Source: Bacteroidota bacterium
GTDB taxonomy: Bacteria; Bacteroidota; Bacteroidia; AKYH767-A; 2013-40CM-41-45
Direction: 5' to 3'
Length of the DNA: 64,000 bases
Assembly: GCA_016720655.1 (NCBI GenBank)
Contig: JADKKE010000007.1
Coordinates: forward strand, 124,001 to 188,000
The notes beneath the pieces were generated by a model that was not told the DNA's origin, ran no database searches, and saw only the letters and a list, made by a program, of their open reading frames with translations. This document shows positions 19,188-29,035 of the stretch, in pieces (the stretch's first letter is position 1; each line of letters begins with the position of its first letter). The position numbers were made by a program, and so were the translations under genes.

Positions 19188-22100
19188 ATGCTCAAAATGT
19201 ACAAGACCTTCTCGTTAGGATTGCTCTTTATTCTCAATTTTTTGCAATCAAGTTCTGCCCAAAATTTCTGCATCCCAGACTATTCGAATTCGTCCGGAAA
19301 TCCCCTGAGAATCGGAGAAGTCAATCTTGGTGATTTACGGGATACAGCGTTAACAGCGCATGATACAGCACAGTATCTGGATTATTCCAGTGTCATCGCA
19401 GTGGATACGAACTTTTATCTGGTCACGACAGAGCTTATCCGGGGAAAAAATCAAACACTTAAAATTAATGCCAATTCAACCACTGCTGCTTTTTCCGCCT
19501 GGATTGATTATAATGAAAATGGTTCTTTTGAAGATGCGGATGAAAAGCTTGGAATCGAATATATGCCCGATACTTTTGGTCAGATTCAGTTTCATATTCC
19601 CTCGTGGGTAATTCCGGGTACAAAGAGAATGCGAATTTCACTTGCACCTGTATCGGATTCATTAGGTCGGCGATTTGATTTTCTTCCGTGTACACCCATC
19701 GATCCAACTGTGGGGCAAACCATAGATTATTCAATTGAGATTCATGCAGATTATTGTTTTCCGTTCCTGACTTCAACATGTGACCAGAATTTCATGATCG
19801 ATGGATTTGAAATCAACAGAATGCAAAACCTGAACAATGGAAAGGATCTTGCCAACTGTCACAGTGACTTTACCACTGATCCGACTTTGCTCGCTGAACT
19901 GGTGCGAGGGACTTACGACTCCATCAAAATTCATTTTAAAAATCTGGTCAACCCTGTGGCTTATTTTAATATGTGGGTGGATGGCGACGATGATGGTGAA
20001 TATGAAAGTTATGAGACACCGATTAGTAATTTAAGCATTCCGGTTACTACTACTTTGGACACAACCCTGGTGTTTCCTGTTTTTCCTGTGCCCAATGAAA
20101 CAGGATATAAGAGAATACGGATTCAGGTTTCGAATTCATCGATCACCAATGGTTTTGAGGATGAAGCCTGTAATCCATTTGCTTCCGGTGAGTATGAGGA
20201 TTACCTGATTTATATTGGTAGTTCCGTTTGTGTGCCCACTAATTCCGCCGGAACTGTGAACGGGGCGTATATTAATTCTGTGACAATGGATGCCACATCG
20301 ATTACTTCGAATTCAGGTGGCACTGTACATTACCAGGATTATTATTATGCTCCGGCAACGTTCATTAATCTTCCTCCCGATAAGAATCACACGCTAACGA
20401 TTCAATCTGTAAATGCAACTGGCAATTCTGTGTATTTGGGCGCATATGCGGATTTTAATAACGATGGTATATTCAATGTTGAAAGTCCATATGAAAATCT
20501 TGTTCTCAATTCCAACGGACTTGATTATTTAACGCATTCAACTGCATCTTCATTGGACGTTCTAACATTTCGTTCACCATCGATTTTATCGGATGGGCCG
20601 GTTCATTTGCGGATAATTGTTGCTGACTCGACAGAAGAATTTTATTGTTCTCTAAATAACCCAATAAATATCGGAGAGATCGAGGATTATAAACTTATAA
20701 TTTTAAATGATGATAGTCTGGCTCCAATCGCAGATCTGATTCCAAGACTCGGGCAGGGAACATATACCGGAGGAGCACATGAATTTTGTCCGGGTGCCAT
20801 CCAGTTCTTTGATGCGAGTTACCATCATCCGGATCAATGGCATTGGGAATTTCCAGGAGGGAGACCTTCTGTTTCAGATTTGCAGAATCCTGTTGTATTT
20901 TATGATAGTGCAGGTTATAAATCAGTTAAATTGAGAGTGACAAATTCTTTTGGTCTTGATTCAGTATCATTATCAAATTTAATTTATGTTAATTCGAATG
21001 GTATCCATTTCCGTGATGTCACCGGTAATTTATTGAATGACACAGTTGTTGTTTGCGGTACCAACAATTCATTTTATATCAACGCCGCCGACGATCCCTA
21101 TTTTCAAACATATTTATGGAGTACATCATCAACAGATACAGCTGTCAATTTTACTGCTGTGCTTCCCGATACGAATTCAATTTACCTGACTGTTCAAACG
21201 AGAACGGCTCCTTCCTGTACCTTAAAAGACACCCTTTTTCTTATTCAGAATTCTACACTTCAAGTGGACCTCAATGTGTCACCTACTGCCAATGATATTT
21301 GTGCGTCGACTGCATTTATTGATACACTGAACTGTACAAATTCCAATGCTTTACTGGACACTTATCAATTTTCGACTCATTTTAATTCAGATGCACCAAC
21401 ATTTCTCAACAATGCAGGTTCGAATCCATTGCAGTTGATCGATACCATTGACCTCAGTGCTCATGCCGGGGGAACAATTAGTTATCTGGTCAGTTACAAT
21501 GCGGTTTCCGGAAACGCAACAAACTTTGGTTGTGCTGTTGTTTCAGATTCGCTCACACTCGCCATTCATGCACAACCTACAGCTTCCCTTCACACTTTAG
21601 ATTCATCTTTGTATTGTGTTGGAGCAACTTTAACAACAGTCGCAACTTCATCCGGTGGAACGGGTTCACCATCCTATCAATGGTCCGCAATTGGATCTGT
21701 ACTAAATCAAAATCAGGATAGCCTGGTTTTGCAAGACATTTCTGTTGTGCCGGGTCCGATCGCAATCCAGTATATTTATTCTACCAATGGTCCGGGTTGT
21801 ATTTCCGATACTGCTGTATATACAGAGCAATTACTTTCGCGTCCTCTTGTGCAAGTATCAACCTCATCGGACTCAATTTGTAATCAGGCCAATCTTTCAA
21901 TTCTGGGAACCCTCAATCCTCTTTTTGGAAACGGAGAAGCCGGAACTTATGAATGGTCGTGGAGCTCTGATCAGGGAGCGAACTGGAATATTCTTGGTTC
22001 GGGAACAGATACATTTTTTGTTGGCCCCTTTTATATTCCGGGTTTGTCTGGAACGGATACTACTGTTCAGGTTCGTGTTCAGTTTACAGGAGCCCAACCG

Positions 22101-23294
22101 GAACTGGGATGTATGTCTGACCCAGCAAGCAGTAATGTGATTATTCAGGCAACTCCGGATGTCACAAATAGTTCCTTCACGGAGTCAATTTGTTCCGGAT
22201 CAGGACTCTTAAGTCCGGTGTCACTTCAAGCGAATATTCCGGGTTCAACCTTCCAATGGAATTTCAGTTCCGGAAATCAGGTACAGGTTACACCATCGAG
22301 TGGTAGCACTACACAAATTAATCCTGTTTTTACCAATACTAGCAATCAGCAAGACACCACCCGATTGTTTGTTACTGCTACCGGACCGGGAAGCACGGCA
22401 TGTCCCGGCATTACACGATCAATTGCCTTCCTTACCATTAATCCGGTTCCAGGGGCACCTGTTGTAAGTATTCTTGATTCTGCTGTTTGCAGTGATGCCC
22501 AAAATGTATTTATTTCCGTTGTTCCTCAGCCTGGAATTGTTTCGATCTGGGATAGTACTGAAACAACTTTGCATGAATTGAATGGAGTAGAATCCGGTGG
22601 TTTTGCTGTTTTCGATTTTAAACCAGTGAGTGCTTCGACAATTGATTCTGCCGGTGTACAATCGCAGTATGCGTTTGCACCGGAATGTCCGAGTGCTACT
22701 ACATTTGCGCATTTTACTATTTCTCCGGAACCTGCACCTCCCGGTGATATCAAAATACAATTTCAGAGTCTCGGAAATACCTTGGTATGTATGAGAAATG
22801 ATGTAGACGGGTATCAATGGGGATATGATAGCCTTCCGGATTATCAACCACATCTTCAGTCAGGCCAGGTTTTTCAATCGTGTTCGTTTGGAAATTCATT
22901 TGACGTTACCCGGTTTTATTATTGGGTGATTGTTACTCAGGGAAATTGTGAAAGTAAATTTTATTATGGCGGTGATAATGGTGAATTTTTGCCTCCGTAT
23001 GTTAGAAACTCTGTTGTTCCACTTCCTGTAAAAGGTTTTCCATTACTGGAAGTGTTTCCTAATCCGAACAATGGGGAATTCACAGTTTCTCTGAAAAATT
23101 TTACTGGAACTTATGCGAATCTGCAAGTCTATGATGCCATCGGAAAATGTGTACGAAAGCAGGACATGGATTTAAACCAAAGCGATGAATACCATCTAGT
23201 ATTGAAGGATAATAATTTGCGGAAAGGAATTTATTGGTTGAGAGTAAATACTTCACAGGAAGAATCAGCTTTGGTGTCATTTATTATCCAATAA
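19188..23294 (+). CDS. Giant GEVED/PKD-domain secreted protein with T9SS type A sorting domain
   Basis: An intact 1368-residue protein. The signal peptide ends near SSSAQN. Three GEVED-type domains cover about residues 30-505, recognised by WIDYNENGSFEDADEKLG, MWVDGDDDGEYE and the terminal GEYEDYLIYI and GEIEDYKLIIL motifs. A PKD-like domain follows at about 530-605 (WHWEFPGGRPS), then several Ig/PKD-like modules with QWSAIGS and YEWSWSSDQG. The C-terminal type A domain has LEVFPNPNNGEFTV and KGIYWLRVNTSQ. GEVED proteins are T9SS-exported surface proteins of unknown ligand, probably adhesins. The internal Ser/Thr-rich modules are typical of long stalks. The ATG at 19188 is preceded by an AT-rich region and is the only good start before the signal peptide. 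The next gene begins 12 bp later. Confidence 0.88.
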   Translation: MLKMYKTFSLGLLFILNFLQSSSAQNFCIPDYSNSSGNPLRIGEVNLGDLRDTALTAHDTAQYLDYSSVIAVDTNFYLVTTELIRGKNQTLKINANSTTAAFSAWIDYNENGSFEDADEKLGIEYMPDTFGQIQFHIPSWVIPGTKRMRISLAPVSDSLGRRFDFLPCTPIDPTVGQTIDYSIEIHADYCFPFLTSTCDQNFMIDGFEINRMQNLNNGKDLANCHSDFTTDPTLLAELVRGTYDSIKIHFKNLVNPVAYFNMWVDGDDDGEYESYETPISNLSIPVTTTLDTTLVFPVFPVPNETGYKRIRIQVSNSSITNGFEDEACNPFASGEYEDYLIYIGSSVCVPTNSAGTVNGAYINSVTMDATSITSNSGGTVHYQDYYYAPATFINLPPDKNHTLTIQSVNATGNSVYLGAYADFNNDGIFNVESPYENLVLNSNGLDYLTHSTASSLDVLTFRSPSILSDGPVHLRIIVADSTEEFYCSLNNPINIGEIEDYKLIILNDDSLAPIADLIPRLGQGTYTGGAHEFCPGAIQFFDASYHHPDQWHWEFPGGRPSVSDLQNPVVFYDSAGYKSVKLRVTNSFGLDSVSLSNLIYVNSNGIHFRDVTGNLLNDTVVVCGTNNSFYINAADDPYFQTYLWSTSSTDTAVNFTAVLPDTNSIYLTVQTRTAPSCTLKDTLFLIQNSTLQVDLNVSPTANDICASTAFIDTLNCTNSNALLDTYQFSTHFNSDAPTFLNNAGSNPLQLIDTIDLSAHAGGTISYLVSYNAVSGNATNFGCAVVSDSLTLAIHAQPTASLHTLDSSLYCVGATLTTVATSSGGTGSPSYQWSAIGSVLNQNQDSLVLQDISVVPGPIAIQYIYSTNGPGCISDTAVYTEQLLSRPLVQVSTSSDSICNQANLSILGTLNPLFGNGEAGTYEWSWSSDQGANWNILGSGTDTFFVGPFYIPGLSGTDTTVQVRVQFTGAQPELGCMSDPASSNVIIQATPDVTNSSFTESICSGSGLLSPVSLQANIPGSTFQWNFSSGNQVQVTPSSGSTTQINPVFTNTSNQQDTTRLFVTATGPGSTACPGITRSIAFLTINPVPGAPVVSILDSAVCSDAQNVFISVVPQPGIVSIWDSTETTLHELNGVESGGFAVFDFKPVSASTIDSAGVQSQYAFAPECPSATTFAHFTISPEPAPPGDIKIQFQSLGNTLVCMRNDVDGYQWGYDSLPDYQPHLQSGQVFQSCSFGNSFDVTRFYYWVIVTQGNCESKFYYGGDNGEFLPPYVRNSVVPLPVKGFPLLEVFPNPNNGEFTVSLKNFTGTYANLQVYDAIGKCVRKQDMDLNQSDEYHLVLKDNNLRKGIYWLRVNTSQEESALVSFIIQ

Positions 23295-23305
23295 ACATTC
23301 AGGAC

Positions 23306-24964
23306 ATGAAACAACATTTGTATACAAGAATTTTCGCGCTTATTTTATTTCCTTTTTTCTGTGCTGGTCAAAATACCGGTTCAAAGAAAGCACTCATGAA
23401 TAATCTGGATGATTTCCTGAGTGAATTTGCAAGTGTATCTTCTTTTCGTGAAATCGGTGGGACCGAGTTCTCGGAAACTCAGGCGACAAGGTTCAAAGAA
23501 ATGTTTGTGGAAAATGCAATCATCTTTGATGACATCAATGCCTCTATTGTTGAAGATTTACTTGGCGGTAGTCCTTATCAACTGAAGAACAAACCACTCG
23601 ACGAATACATCGCTGATGTCAGAAAAGGATTTCCTACAGGAATCCGTGTTGATATATTGAATTCGGCAATTGATTTTAGCAGACTTGACAGCAATCTCAT
23701 CAATATTGTCATCAATAAAAAAGTTAGCGGGAAATCATCAAGTCTCAACAGGTTTGAAAATAACGACACATTGCTTCTTGAAATGATCGTCACCGCCGAC
23801 AATCATTTTCAGATAAAGAAAATTAGTATGATCGGATCAAATTTTTCATGTGCAAATGATAAGGACAATGATGGAATTATCGATGAACAGGATGCTTGTC
23901 CAGGCGTGAAAGGAGAAATGCGTTTCAAAGGATGTCCGGACCGCGACCGTGATGGTATTGCCGACAATGAAGATCAATGTCCGGATGAATACGGTACATT
24001 TTTTAATAAGGGCTGTCCGCAGGAAGTGTTTACAAATAAATACGGAATCGATTTGTTTATAGGCTTTGTGTTGAATACGCCTGAGAATCTTATTCTGGAA
24101 AATTCGGCATTGGCATTTAACGAATTGGATGCTGAGAGAAGTACAATTGGTACCCTGACATATTCTTCAAAATCGGTTTCCAGCTTAATTAACGGATTGG
24201 AATTTTCCATGAGTTTGGATACGAACAAAACAATGGCGCTGGCTATTGGTGTGAACTATACTAAATTCAGCAGTGATTTAACCTGGGCTGGATTTCATGC
24301 AGAATACAAGGAGGTCGATAATAGCCTCGTTCAAACACCGTTCAGGAGAGTATTGACATTGAAGCAAACCAAAGAACATCTTGAATCACAATATTTAACT
24401 GTTCCACTTCTTTTGAAATTCCGAAAAAGATTGAATGAAAAATTTGGAATCTATTATGAGTTAGGTCCTGCCTTCGATTTGATTAATTTGAATTCGGCAA
24501 CAAGTTCTGTTGCTGATGAGGAAGCGATTTATGTATACAGCTCAATCTCCGGCGTGAAATGGACGTACTCGAAAAATTATTCGCCCTCCCCAACAGATTG
24601 GATAATCACCAGAGATATGGTAACTTCAAATTCAACAGGCGGAGCGAATGCATATTTTGCACTTTTACAGAATAATGGATTTGATGTCGCCCTTGATAAA
24701 CCATTGTCCGGTACTTCAGAGAAAATTTCGCGCATTGGTTTCAGTGGAATAGCCAGGGTTGGCGCTTTCTATATGGTTGACCGATCCATAAGTATATTTG
24801 CAGGGATTGTTTATTCGTATCATTTTTCTTCCAAGAAACAAGATGGAAAGTATACGCCAATCGGAGAATCTCAGAATTATCAATCTGTTATGAATGGAGT
24901 GAAAAAATACAATGGTCAGTCGATGGGAATGATGTTGGGAATAAAATATGGTTTTGGAAGATAA
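23306..24964 (+). CDS. Outer-membrane beta-barrel protein with thrombospondin type 3 repeats
   Basis: The ATG at 23306 gives a signal peptide (MKQHLYTRIFALILFPFFCAGQ). Residues about 30-190 form a novel alpha/beta domain (FKEMFVENAIIFDDIN, LDEYIADVRKGFP, a strand IVINKKV and closing HFQIKKISMIGS). Two calcium-binding-type TSP3 repeats follow (DNDGIIDEQDACPGVKG; DRDGIADNEDQCPDEYG), and a C-terminal region (about 255-552) alternates polar and aromatic residues like an outer-membrane barrel and ends KYGFGR. TSP3 segments normally bridge a barrel and a peptidoglycan-binding OmpA domain; no OmpA domain is seen here. It heads a tightly packed plus-strand cluster through the TssR-like gene and ABC transporter and follows the GEVED gene by 12 bp. 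I infer an envelope-spanning role. Confidence 0.7.
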   Translation: MKQHLYTRIFALILFPFFCAGQNTGSKKALMNNLDDFLSEFASVSSFREIGGTEFSETQATRFKEMFVENAIIFDDINASIVEDLLGGSPYQLKNKPLDEYIADVRKGFPTGIRVDILNSAIDFSRLDSNLINIVINKKVSGKSSSLNRFENNDTLLLEMIVTADNHFQIKKISMIGSNFSCANDKDNDGIIDEQDACPGVKGEMRFKGCPDRDRDGIADNEDQCPDEYGTFFNKGCPQEVFTNKYGIDLFIGFVLNTPENLILENSALAFNELDAERSTIGTLTYSSKSVSSLINGLEFSMSLDTNKTMALAIGVNYTKFSSDLTWAGFHAEYKEVDNSLVQTPFRRVLTLKQTKEHLESQYLTVPLLLKFRKRLNEKFGIYYELGPAFDLINLNSATSSVADEEAIYVYSSISGVKWTYSKNYSPSPTDWIITRDMVTSNSTGGANAYFALLQNNGFDVALDKPLSGTSEKISRIGFSGIARVGAFYMVDRSISIFAGIVYSYHFSSKKQDGKYTPIGESQNYQSVMNGVKKYNGQSMGMMLGIKYGFGR

Positions 24965-24995
24965 TGTAGTCAGGTCAACTCTAATAGAATAAAAA

Positions 24996-25925
24996 GTGGA
25001 TAAAAGTGTACATGTAACATTTGCAATTACCTGCCTGTTGGCAATCGTACTTCTTGGACTGAAAATGAATGCGCCCGTCCCATGCGTTGAACCGGGAATT
25101 GTATTCACATCTGAATTTCCGAAGATCGGGGAGTCGGTTATATTTAAAGCGACAGGAACGGATAGCTCGGGAGTACTGTGGGATTTTGGTGATGGGTCTG
25201 AGACTACAAAGGAATTCTGGCGACTCATAGTTATTCAAAACAGGGTAAATATACAGTGATGGCAAAGACAGCTACAGGTTGTCTGGCTGCGCGGAGTTGT
25301 ATCAATTAGCCCGAAGGAACCGGAAACCAAATCCGTATTTCCGATTGTTAAATTGTCTTCAACTACCGTGTTTGTCGGTGATCGTGTATTGATTGAGGAT
25401 CAAACCCCGGGAGCGAATTCTTGGTCATGGGATTTGGGAGAAAACGGACAAGTATCTGTTGAGCGTCGTGTATCGATGGCCTATCTCACTCCGGGTAAAA
25501 AGGAAATAAGTCTTGCAATTAAAGGGGATGGAATTTCAGGAACATCGAGTTCAATTATAAATGTTCGGGAAAGACCGGAACCGGGAAAGAAACCGGTACC
25601 TTATACACCGCCAGCACCATCAGCCTTAAGTTACAAATACCATCCAATTTATTCGCCAAAATTTAAAGCCGCGGCAAATAGTAGAAACAGGGATGCAGCA
25701 CTGCGACCTTTGGTACAAATGCTTTGCAATCAAAACGGAACGCATGTAAAATTGAATGTGGGTGTGCTGGATGAAAAGTCTTATAATTTTTATGATTTCC
25801 GAACCAAGCTGAGCAATGACGAGCAAAGCAACTGGGTTGTTGACAGTGTCTTGATGCGATGGAGGAAATCAGATGGTGACGAATGTATTGAAGATATTTA
25901 TTTTATTATCAGTTCACATCGATAA
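24996..25925 (+). CDS. Inner-membrane-anchored PKD-domain protein (possible TssP-like), frameshifted
   Basis: Starting at a GTG, the protein has one hydrophobic segment (FAITCLLAIVLLGL, about residues 9-22) and then PKD-like domains: GVLWDFGDGSETTKE with THSYSKQGKYTVMAKTATGC, and a second with WSWDLGENGQVSVE. A proline-rich linker (PEPGKKPVPYTPPAPS) leads to a C-terminal domain of about 110 residues without a recognised family. The first frame ends at 25259 and the last opens near 25320; the missing pieces occur in other frames, so at least two indels lie between about 25205 and 25310. A single N-terminal membrane anchor with PKD domains, just upstream of a TssR-like gene, resembles the TssP position in Bacteroidota T6SS loci, but this assignment is an inference. 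Confidence 0.6.
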
Positions 25926-25927
25926 GT

Positions 25928-26575
25928 ATGAAAAACCTGTACAAAATTTTTGGAATTTTATCAGCCTTGTTTTCAGTTCAGGCTGTTGCCCAAGAGGGTG
26001 CCCATGTGAAAAAATCATACACTACATATGATTTATTTTACATGGATAATAATCATGGGGCCAATGCAATTGGATTGAATGATTCACTGATTGAAAAGAT
26101 GGCACAGGATGTTCGAAAATTATTAAAACAAGGAGAGGCAGGGTTTCTTCTTTTCCGTAGCAATGGAGATAGGGCACAGGTAACGGAAAGAAAGGAAGAT
26201 ATTTTTACTTTTGAGTTCCGGGATGGAATTTTCGAGCAGAACACTGCGATCCCAAATTTTCTGGAAGATAAAAAGCGTCTCCGCGAAGAATTGTACGATT
26301 CCATCGGTGTCATCAGTGACAAATTAAACCTTCATTTTTATTTGTCAGAAAATGCCCTTCGAAGTTTACCCGAAGATCCGAATTCCATTCTCACGAATTT
26401 TGCCAGAGAATTTTCTGAATTATTTTCAGCAAAGAATGCTGAAGTGAATGTATACCTCTATTACAATCGTGATATCACTACATTGAATGAAAGTGCTCTG
26501 TCAAATTATCTGAATTTCTTTAATGGATCTACATATGCCGCAAGGAGAATTAATTTTACGATTATCAAAGGTTGA
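25928..26575 (+). CDS. Secreted/periplasmic protein of unknown function in the TssR-like cluster
   Basis: A 215-residue protein with a signal peptide (MKNLYKIFGILSALFSVQAVAQ) and no transmembrane segment or lipobox afterwards. Mature features include an acidic helical segment (IEKMAQDVRKLLKQ), FLLFRSNGDRAQVTERKED and YYNRDITTLNE followed by LSNYLNFFNG. No family was recognised. It starts 3 bp after the PKD gene and is followed by the TssR-like gene, whose start is 20 bp or less away, so the three are very likely co-translated. Its position is that of TssQ in some Bacteroidota T6SS loci, but TssQ is a lipoprotein and no acylated cysteine is seen here, so it should not be called TssQ without a profile search. 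Confidence 0.65.
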   Translation: MKNLYKIFGILSALFSVQAVAQEGAHVKKSYTTYDLFYMDNNHGANAIGLNDSLIEKMAQDVRKLLKQGEAGFLLFRSNGDRAQVTERKEDIFTFEFRDGIFEQNTAIPNFLEDKKRLREELYDSIGVISDKLNLHFYLSENALRSLPEDPNSILTNFAREFSELFSAKNAEVNVYLYYNRDITTLNESALSNYLNFFNGSTYAARRINFTIIKG

Positions 26576-26594
26576 GTTGAAAAGTAAAACTGTA

Positions 26595-29024
26595 GTGAAT
26601 TTCCAATCTGTCAGTATTAACAGGAGGCCGGTTGCAACCCTTTTGCTATTGGGCATATTCTTTTGTCTGCCATTCATTTCACTCGCACAAGATCACGTGA
26701 AGGGGATGAAGGTAAAGCGAATGCCGAAAGATTATCTTGAACCAACAGGAAAGTTGGTTCCCGAAAATTCCAAGGCTTCCGAAGGGGAATATAGTTATTG
26801 GAGAGTGTATTCCGACAGAGACAATAATCAGACATTTAAAGATCCTTACTTGAAGACTCCATTCAAGACGATTCAGTTCATGGATGCTTTTTTTGTCGTT
26901 CAGGAAAGGTGGAATGCCGTTCGTATTGCGAAATACGATGGGGCCCTTGGCGATAAATACACCATCCAACACGATTCATTGGATTATGGATGGATTGAAA
27001 AGACACGCTTATTGTTGTGGAAGAAATGCCTGATCGATACTGTGAAGACAAATTTTAACCTGAAGGGTTTGGTTATCAGAAGTTATAAGGTATTTGAGAA
27101 TGCAGAAGAGCTGAAGCGACTTTCTCAGGAAAAATTTCCGCTCTATGCTTCTCCTGCATTAAAGTCCCGCACACAGAACGACATCAATCTTTTTGATTTC
27201 TTGTTTATATATAAATACGAAAAGGGTGCCTACCTGATCGGTAAGCGGGAAGAGATCTCTGTGATGAGCGCTAAAACAGATGTCCTTGGCTGGGTACCGG
27301 AAGTTAATCTAAGGCCCTGGGGTCAACGCTTGTGTCTGGAACCGAATTCTAAACCGGATGCTGTAACAGAAAGAAAAACGGCAGGCTTGCGTGCAGGATT
27401 ATTTGAATCAGAAGAAAAGGCAAAAAAATATCAGGCAGGAGATAAAATTAACCCGCTTCCGTATCAGGATCCATATGAAAAAGGTATGCAAATGTCTGAA
27501 AAGAGATTTCCTGTGATTGCGGATCAGAAAAACGGAATTCTGAAAACCGGCTTCATTACTTCGGTTCTTGATAAAACCGGAAAAGCAATTATCACAACAG
27601 ATCAGCAAGCGGATATCGAAAAGAAATACAATCAGGCAAGAGAAGATTATCGGGTGATCAATATTGTATTTGTAATCGATGGCTCTGAGAAAGTTCAGCC
27701 CTATATGCAAAGTGTCATTAGTTCCATTCAGAATAGTATGAGTTTGCTAAAGATGGATACACGGAATAAATTTAATTTCGGGGCTGTTGTTTATCGCAAT
27801 TACAATTGTCAGGATGATCAAATAGTATCACTTCAGGATCTCTCACCGAATATCAGTACGGTCACCGGTTTTTTACAAAAGCAAACAACTACTGCCCAGC
27901 CATGTTCGAAAATGAAATCGGATGGAACTTCTTTGTATTACGGAATTTCCAAAGGAGTAAAATTGTTTCGGAAGAAAGAGCAGAATAACATTATCATGGT
28001 TGTGGGTTGTGGTGGGAATTACCTGATCGACAAATATAATTTTGATGAAACAAATGTGAGTTCCGCTTTGGCTGACATGCAGTGCAGTCTTGTTTCGTTT
28101 CAGGTGAAATATTCAGGCGATGATGAGCAACGCTTTGTGAGTCAATCGAAAGAGTTGATCAAGCAATCGGCAAAAAAAATCCGGGATCGGTTGGATGATG
28201 TAAGACTTTCAAAGGCAGAAAGGCCAACAAGTATTAAGTTTGAAAGCACCGACAAGCGAATTCAAAACGAATATTCATTGGTTTTCCCGGGAGGGGATAG
28301 TCCGGTTCCGGGAAAATTAACTGCGGCTTCACCGAACAGACCCAATTCGCCATCGTACATTCAAGAGCAAATTGAAGAGATCATTACAAACAGGAATGAA
28401 GACAATGAGAAAATTCTTGGGAAATGGGATGCGAAAGTAAAGGGGAGAGGAGCGACCACCGTGAAAATGGATGAAGAGTTGTATTTGCTCCTTAAGAATT
28501 CAAAAATCGATCCTTCGGCATTTCAGAAACTTGATGTGAATACCAATTTCCAGATATTTGTCGAAGCATATGCATCAGTGAAACAGAGTAAATTGAAAAA
28601 ACCGCTTTTCAATTTCGTGCTGTTTATGGATGATGATGATTTGTACGAACTGATTATCCAATTCAGGAAACTTGGGAATGCAACAACGGAACAGGAACTC
28701 AGAAAAAATCTGGTTGATTCGTATAAGCAATTGGCAATTTCTTATTATGGAGCTAGAGAATCCAAATCAGCAATCAACAAAAAGACATTGTCTGAAATAA
28801 TGGGACTAATCACGGGCCTGCCGTCAAGAAGTGATTTGTTTACAAAATACACTATTTCCGATTTGGAAAGTTCACGAGCAGTTACGGTCCAAACATTGAA
28901 AGATATCGCCGGTGAAATCAACGATATCAAAACCGACCTTGAACGAATTCGATCACGCAAATCCTATTCATTTACCAGCTATGATCAAATGTATTACTGG
29001 ATCCCTGCTGAAGCGTTACACTAA
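26595..29024 (+). CDS. TssR-like secreted protein with von Willebrand A-type domain
   Basis: An 809-residue protein. The frame is open to 26523, but a GTG at 26595 (or a TTG at 26577) best fits the signal peptide RRPVATLLLLGIFFCLPFISLAQ. Residues about 40-240 hold a region opening KVKRMPKDYLEPTGKLVPEN with WRVYSDRDNN and two SH3-like segments ending GWVPEVNLRPW. A von Willebrand A-like domain covers about 355-545 (INIVFVIDGSEKVQPYM, DGTSLYYGISKGVKLF, IIMVVGCGG); its metal site is degenerate (DGSEK instead of DxSxS). A helical C-terminal region follows. The layout resembles TssR, a periplasmic component of the Bacteroidota T6SS membrane complex. No other T6SS core gene is visible in the window. 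Confidence 0.65.
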   Translation: MNFQSVSINRRPVATLLLLGIFFCLPFISLAQDHVKGMKVKRMPKDYLEPTGKLVPENSKASEGEYSYWRVYSDRDNNQTFKDPYLKTPFKTIQFMDAFFVVQERWNAVRIAKYDGALGDKYTIQHDSLDYGWIEKTRLLLWKKCLIDTVKTNFNLKGLVIRSYKVFENAEELKRLSQEKFPLYASPALKSRTQNDINLFDFLFIYKYEKGAYLIGKREEISVMSAKTDVLGWVPEVNLRPWGQRLCLEPNSKPDAVTERKTAGLRAGLFESEEKAKKYQAGDKINPLPYQDPYEKGMQMSEKRFPVIADQKNGILKTGFITSVLDKTGKAIITTDQQADIEKKYNQAREDYRVINIVFVIDGSEKVQPYMQSVISSIQNSMSLLKMDTRNKFNFGAVVYRNYNCQDDQIVSLQDLSPNISTVTGFLQKQTTTAQPCSKMKSDGTSLYYGISKGVKLFRKKEQNNIIMVVGCGGNYLIDKYNFDETNVSSALADMQCSLVSFQVKYSGDDEQRFVSQSKELIKQSAKKIRDRLDDVRLSKAERPTSIKFESTDKRIQNEYSLVFPGGDSPVPGKLTAASPNRPNSPSYIQEQIEEIITNRNEDNEKILGKWDAKVKGRGATTVKMDEELYLLLKNSKIDPSAFQKLDVNTNFQIFVEAYASVKQSKLKKPLFNFVLFMDDDDLYELIIQFRKLGNATTEQELRKNLVDSYKQLAISYYGARESKSAINKKTLSEIMGLITGLPSRSDLFTKYTISDLESSRAVTVQTLKDIAGEINDIKTDLERIRSRKSYSFTSYDQMYYWIPAEALH

Positions 29025-29035
29025 GTGCCTGGTTC

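Noticed and set aside
19076..19333. Short plus-strand frame overlapping the start of the GEVED gene
   Set aside because: It overlaps the signal peptide region of an intact large gene in another frame and has no family features.
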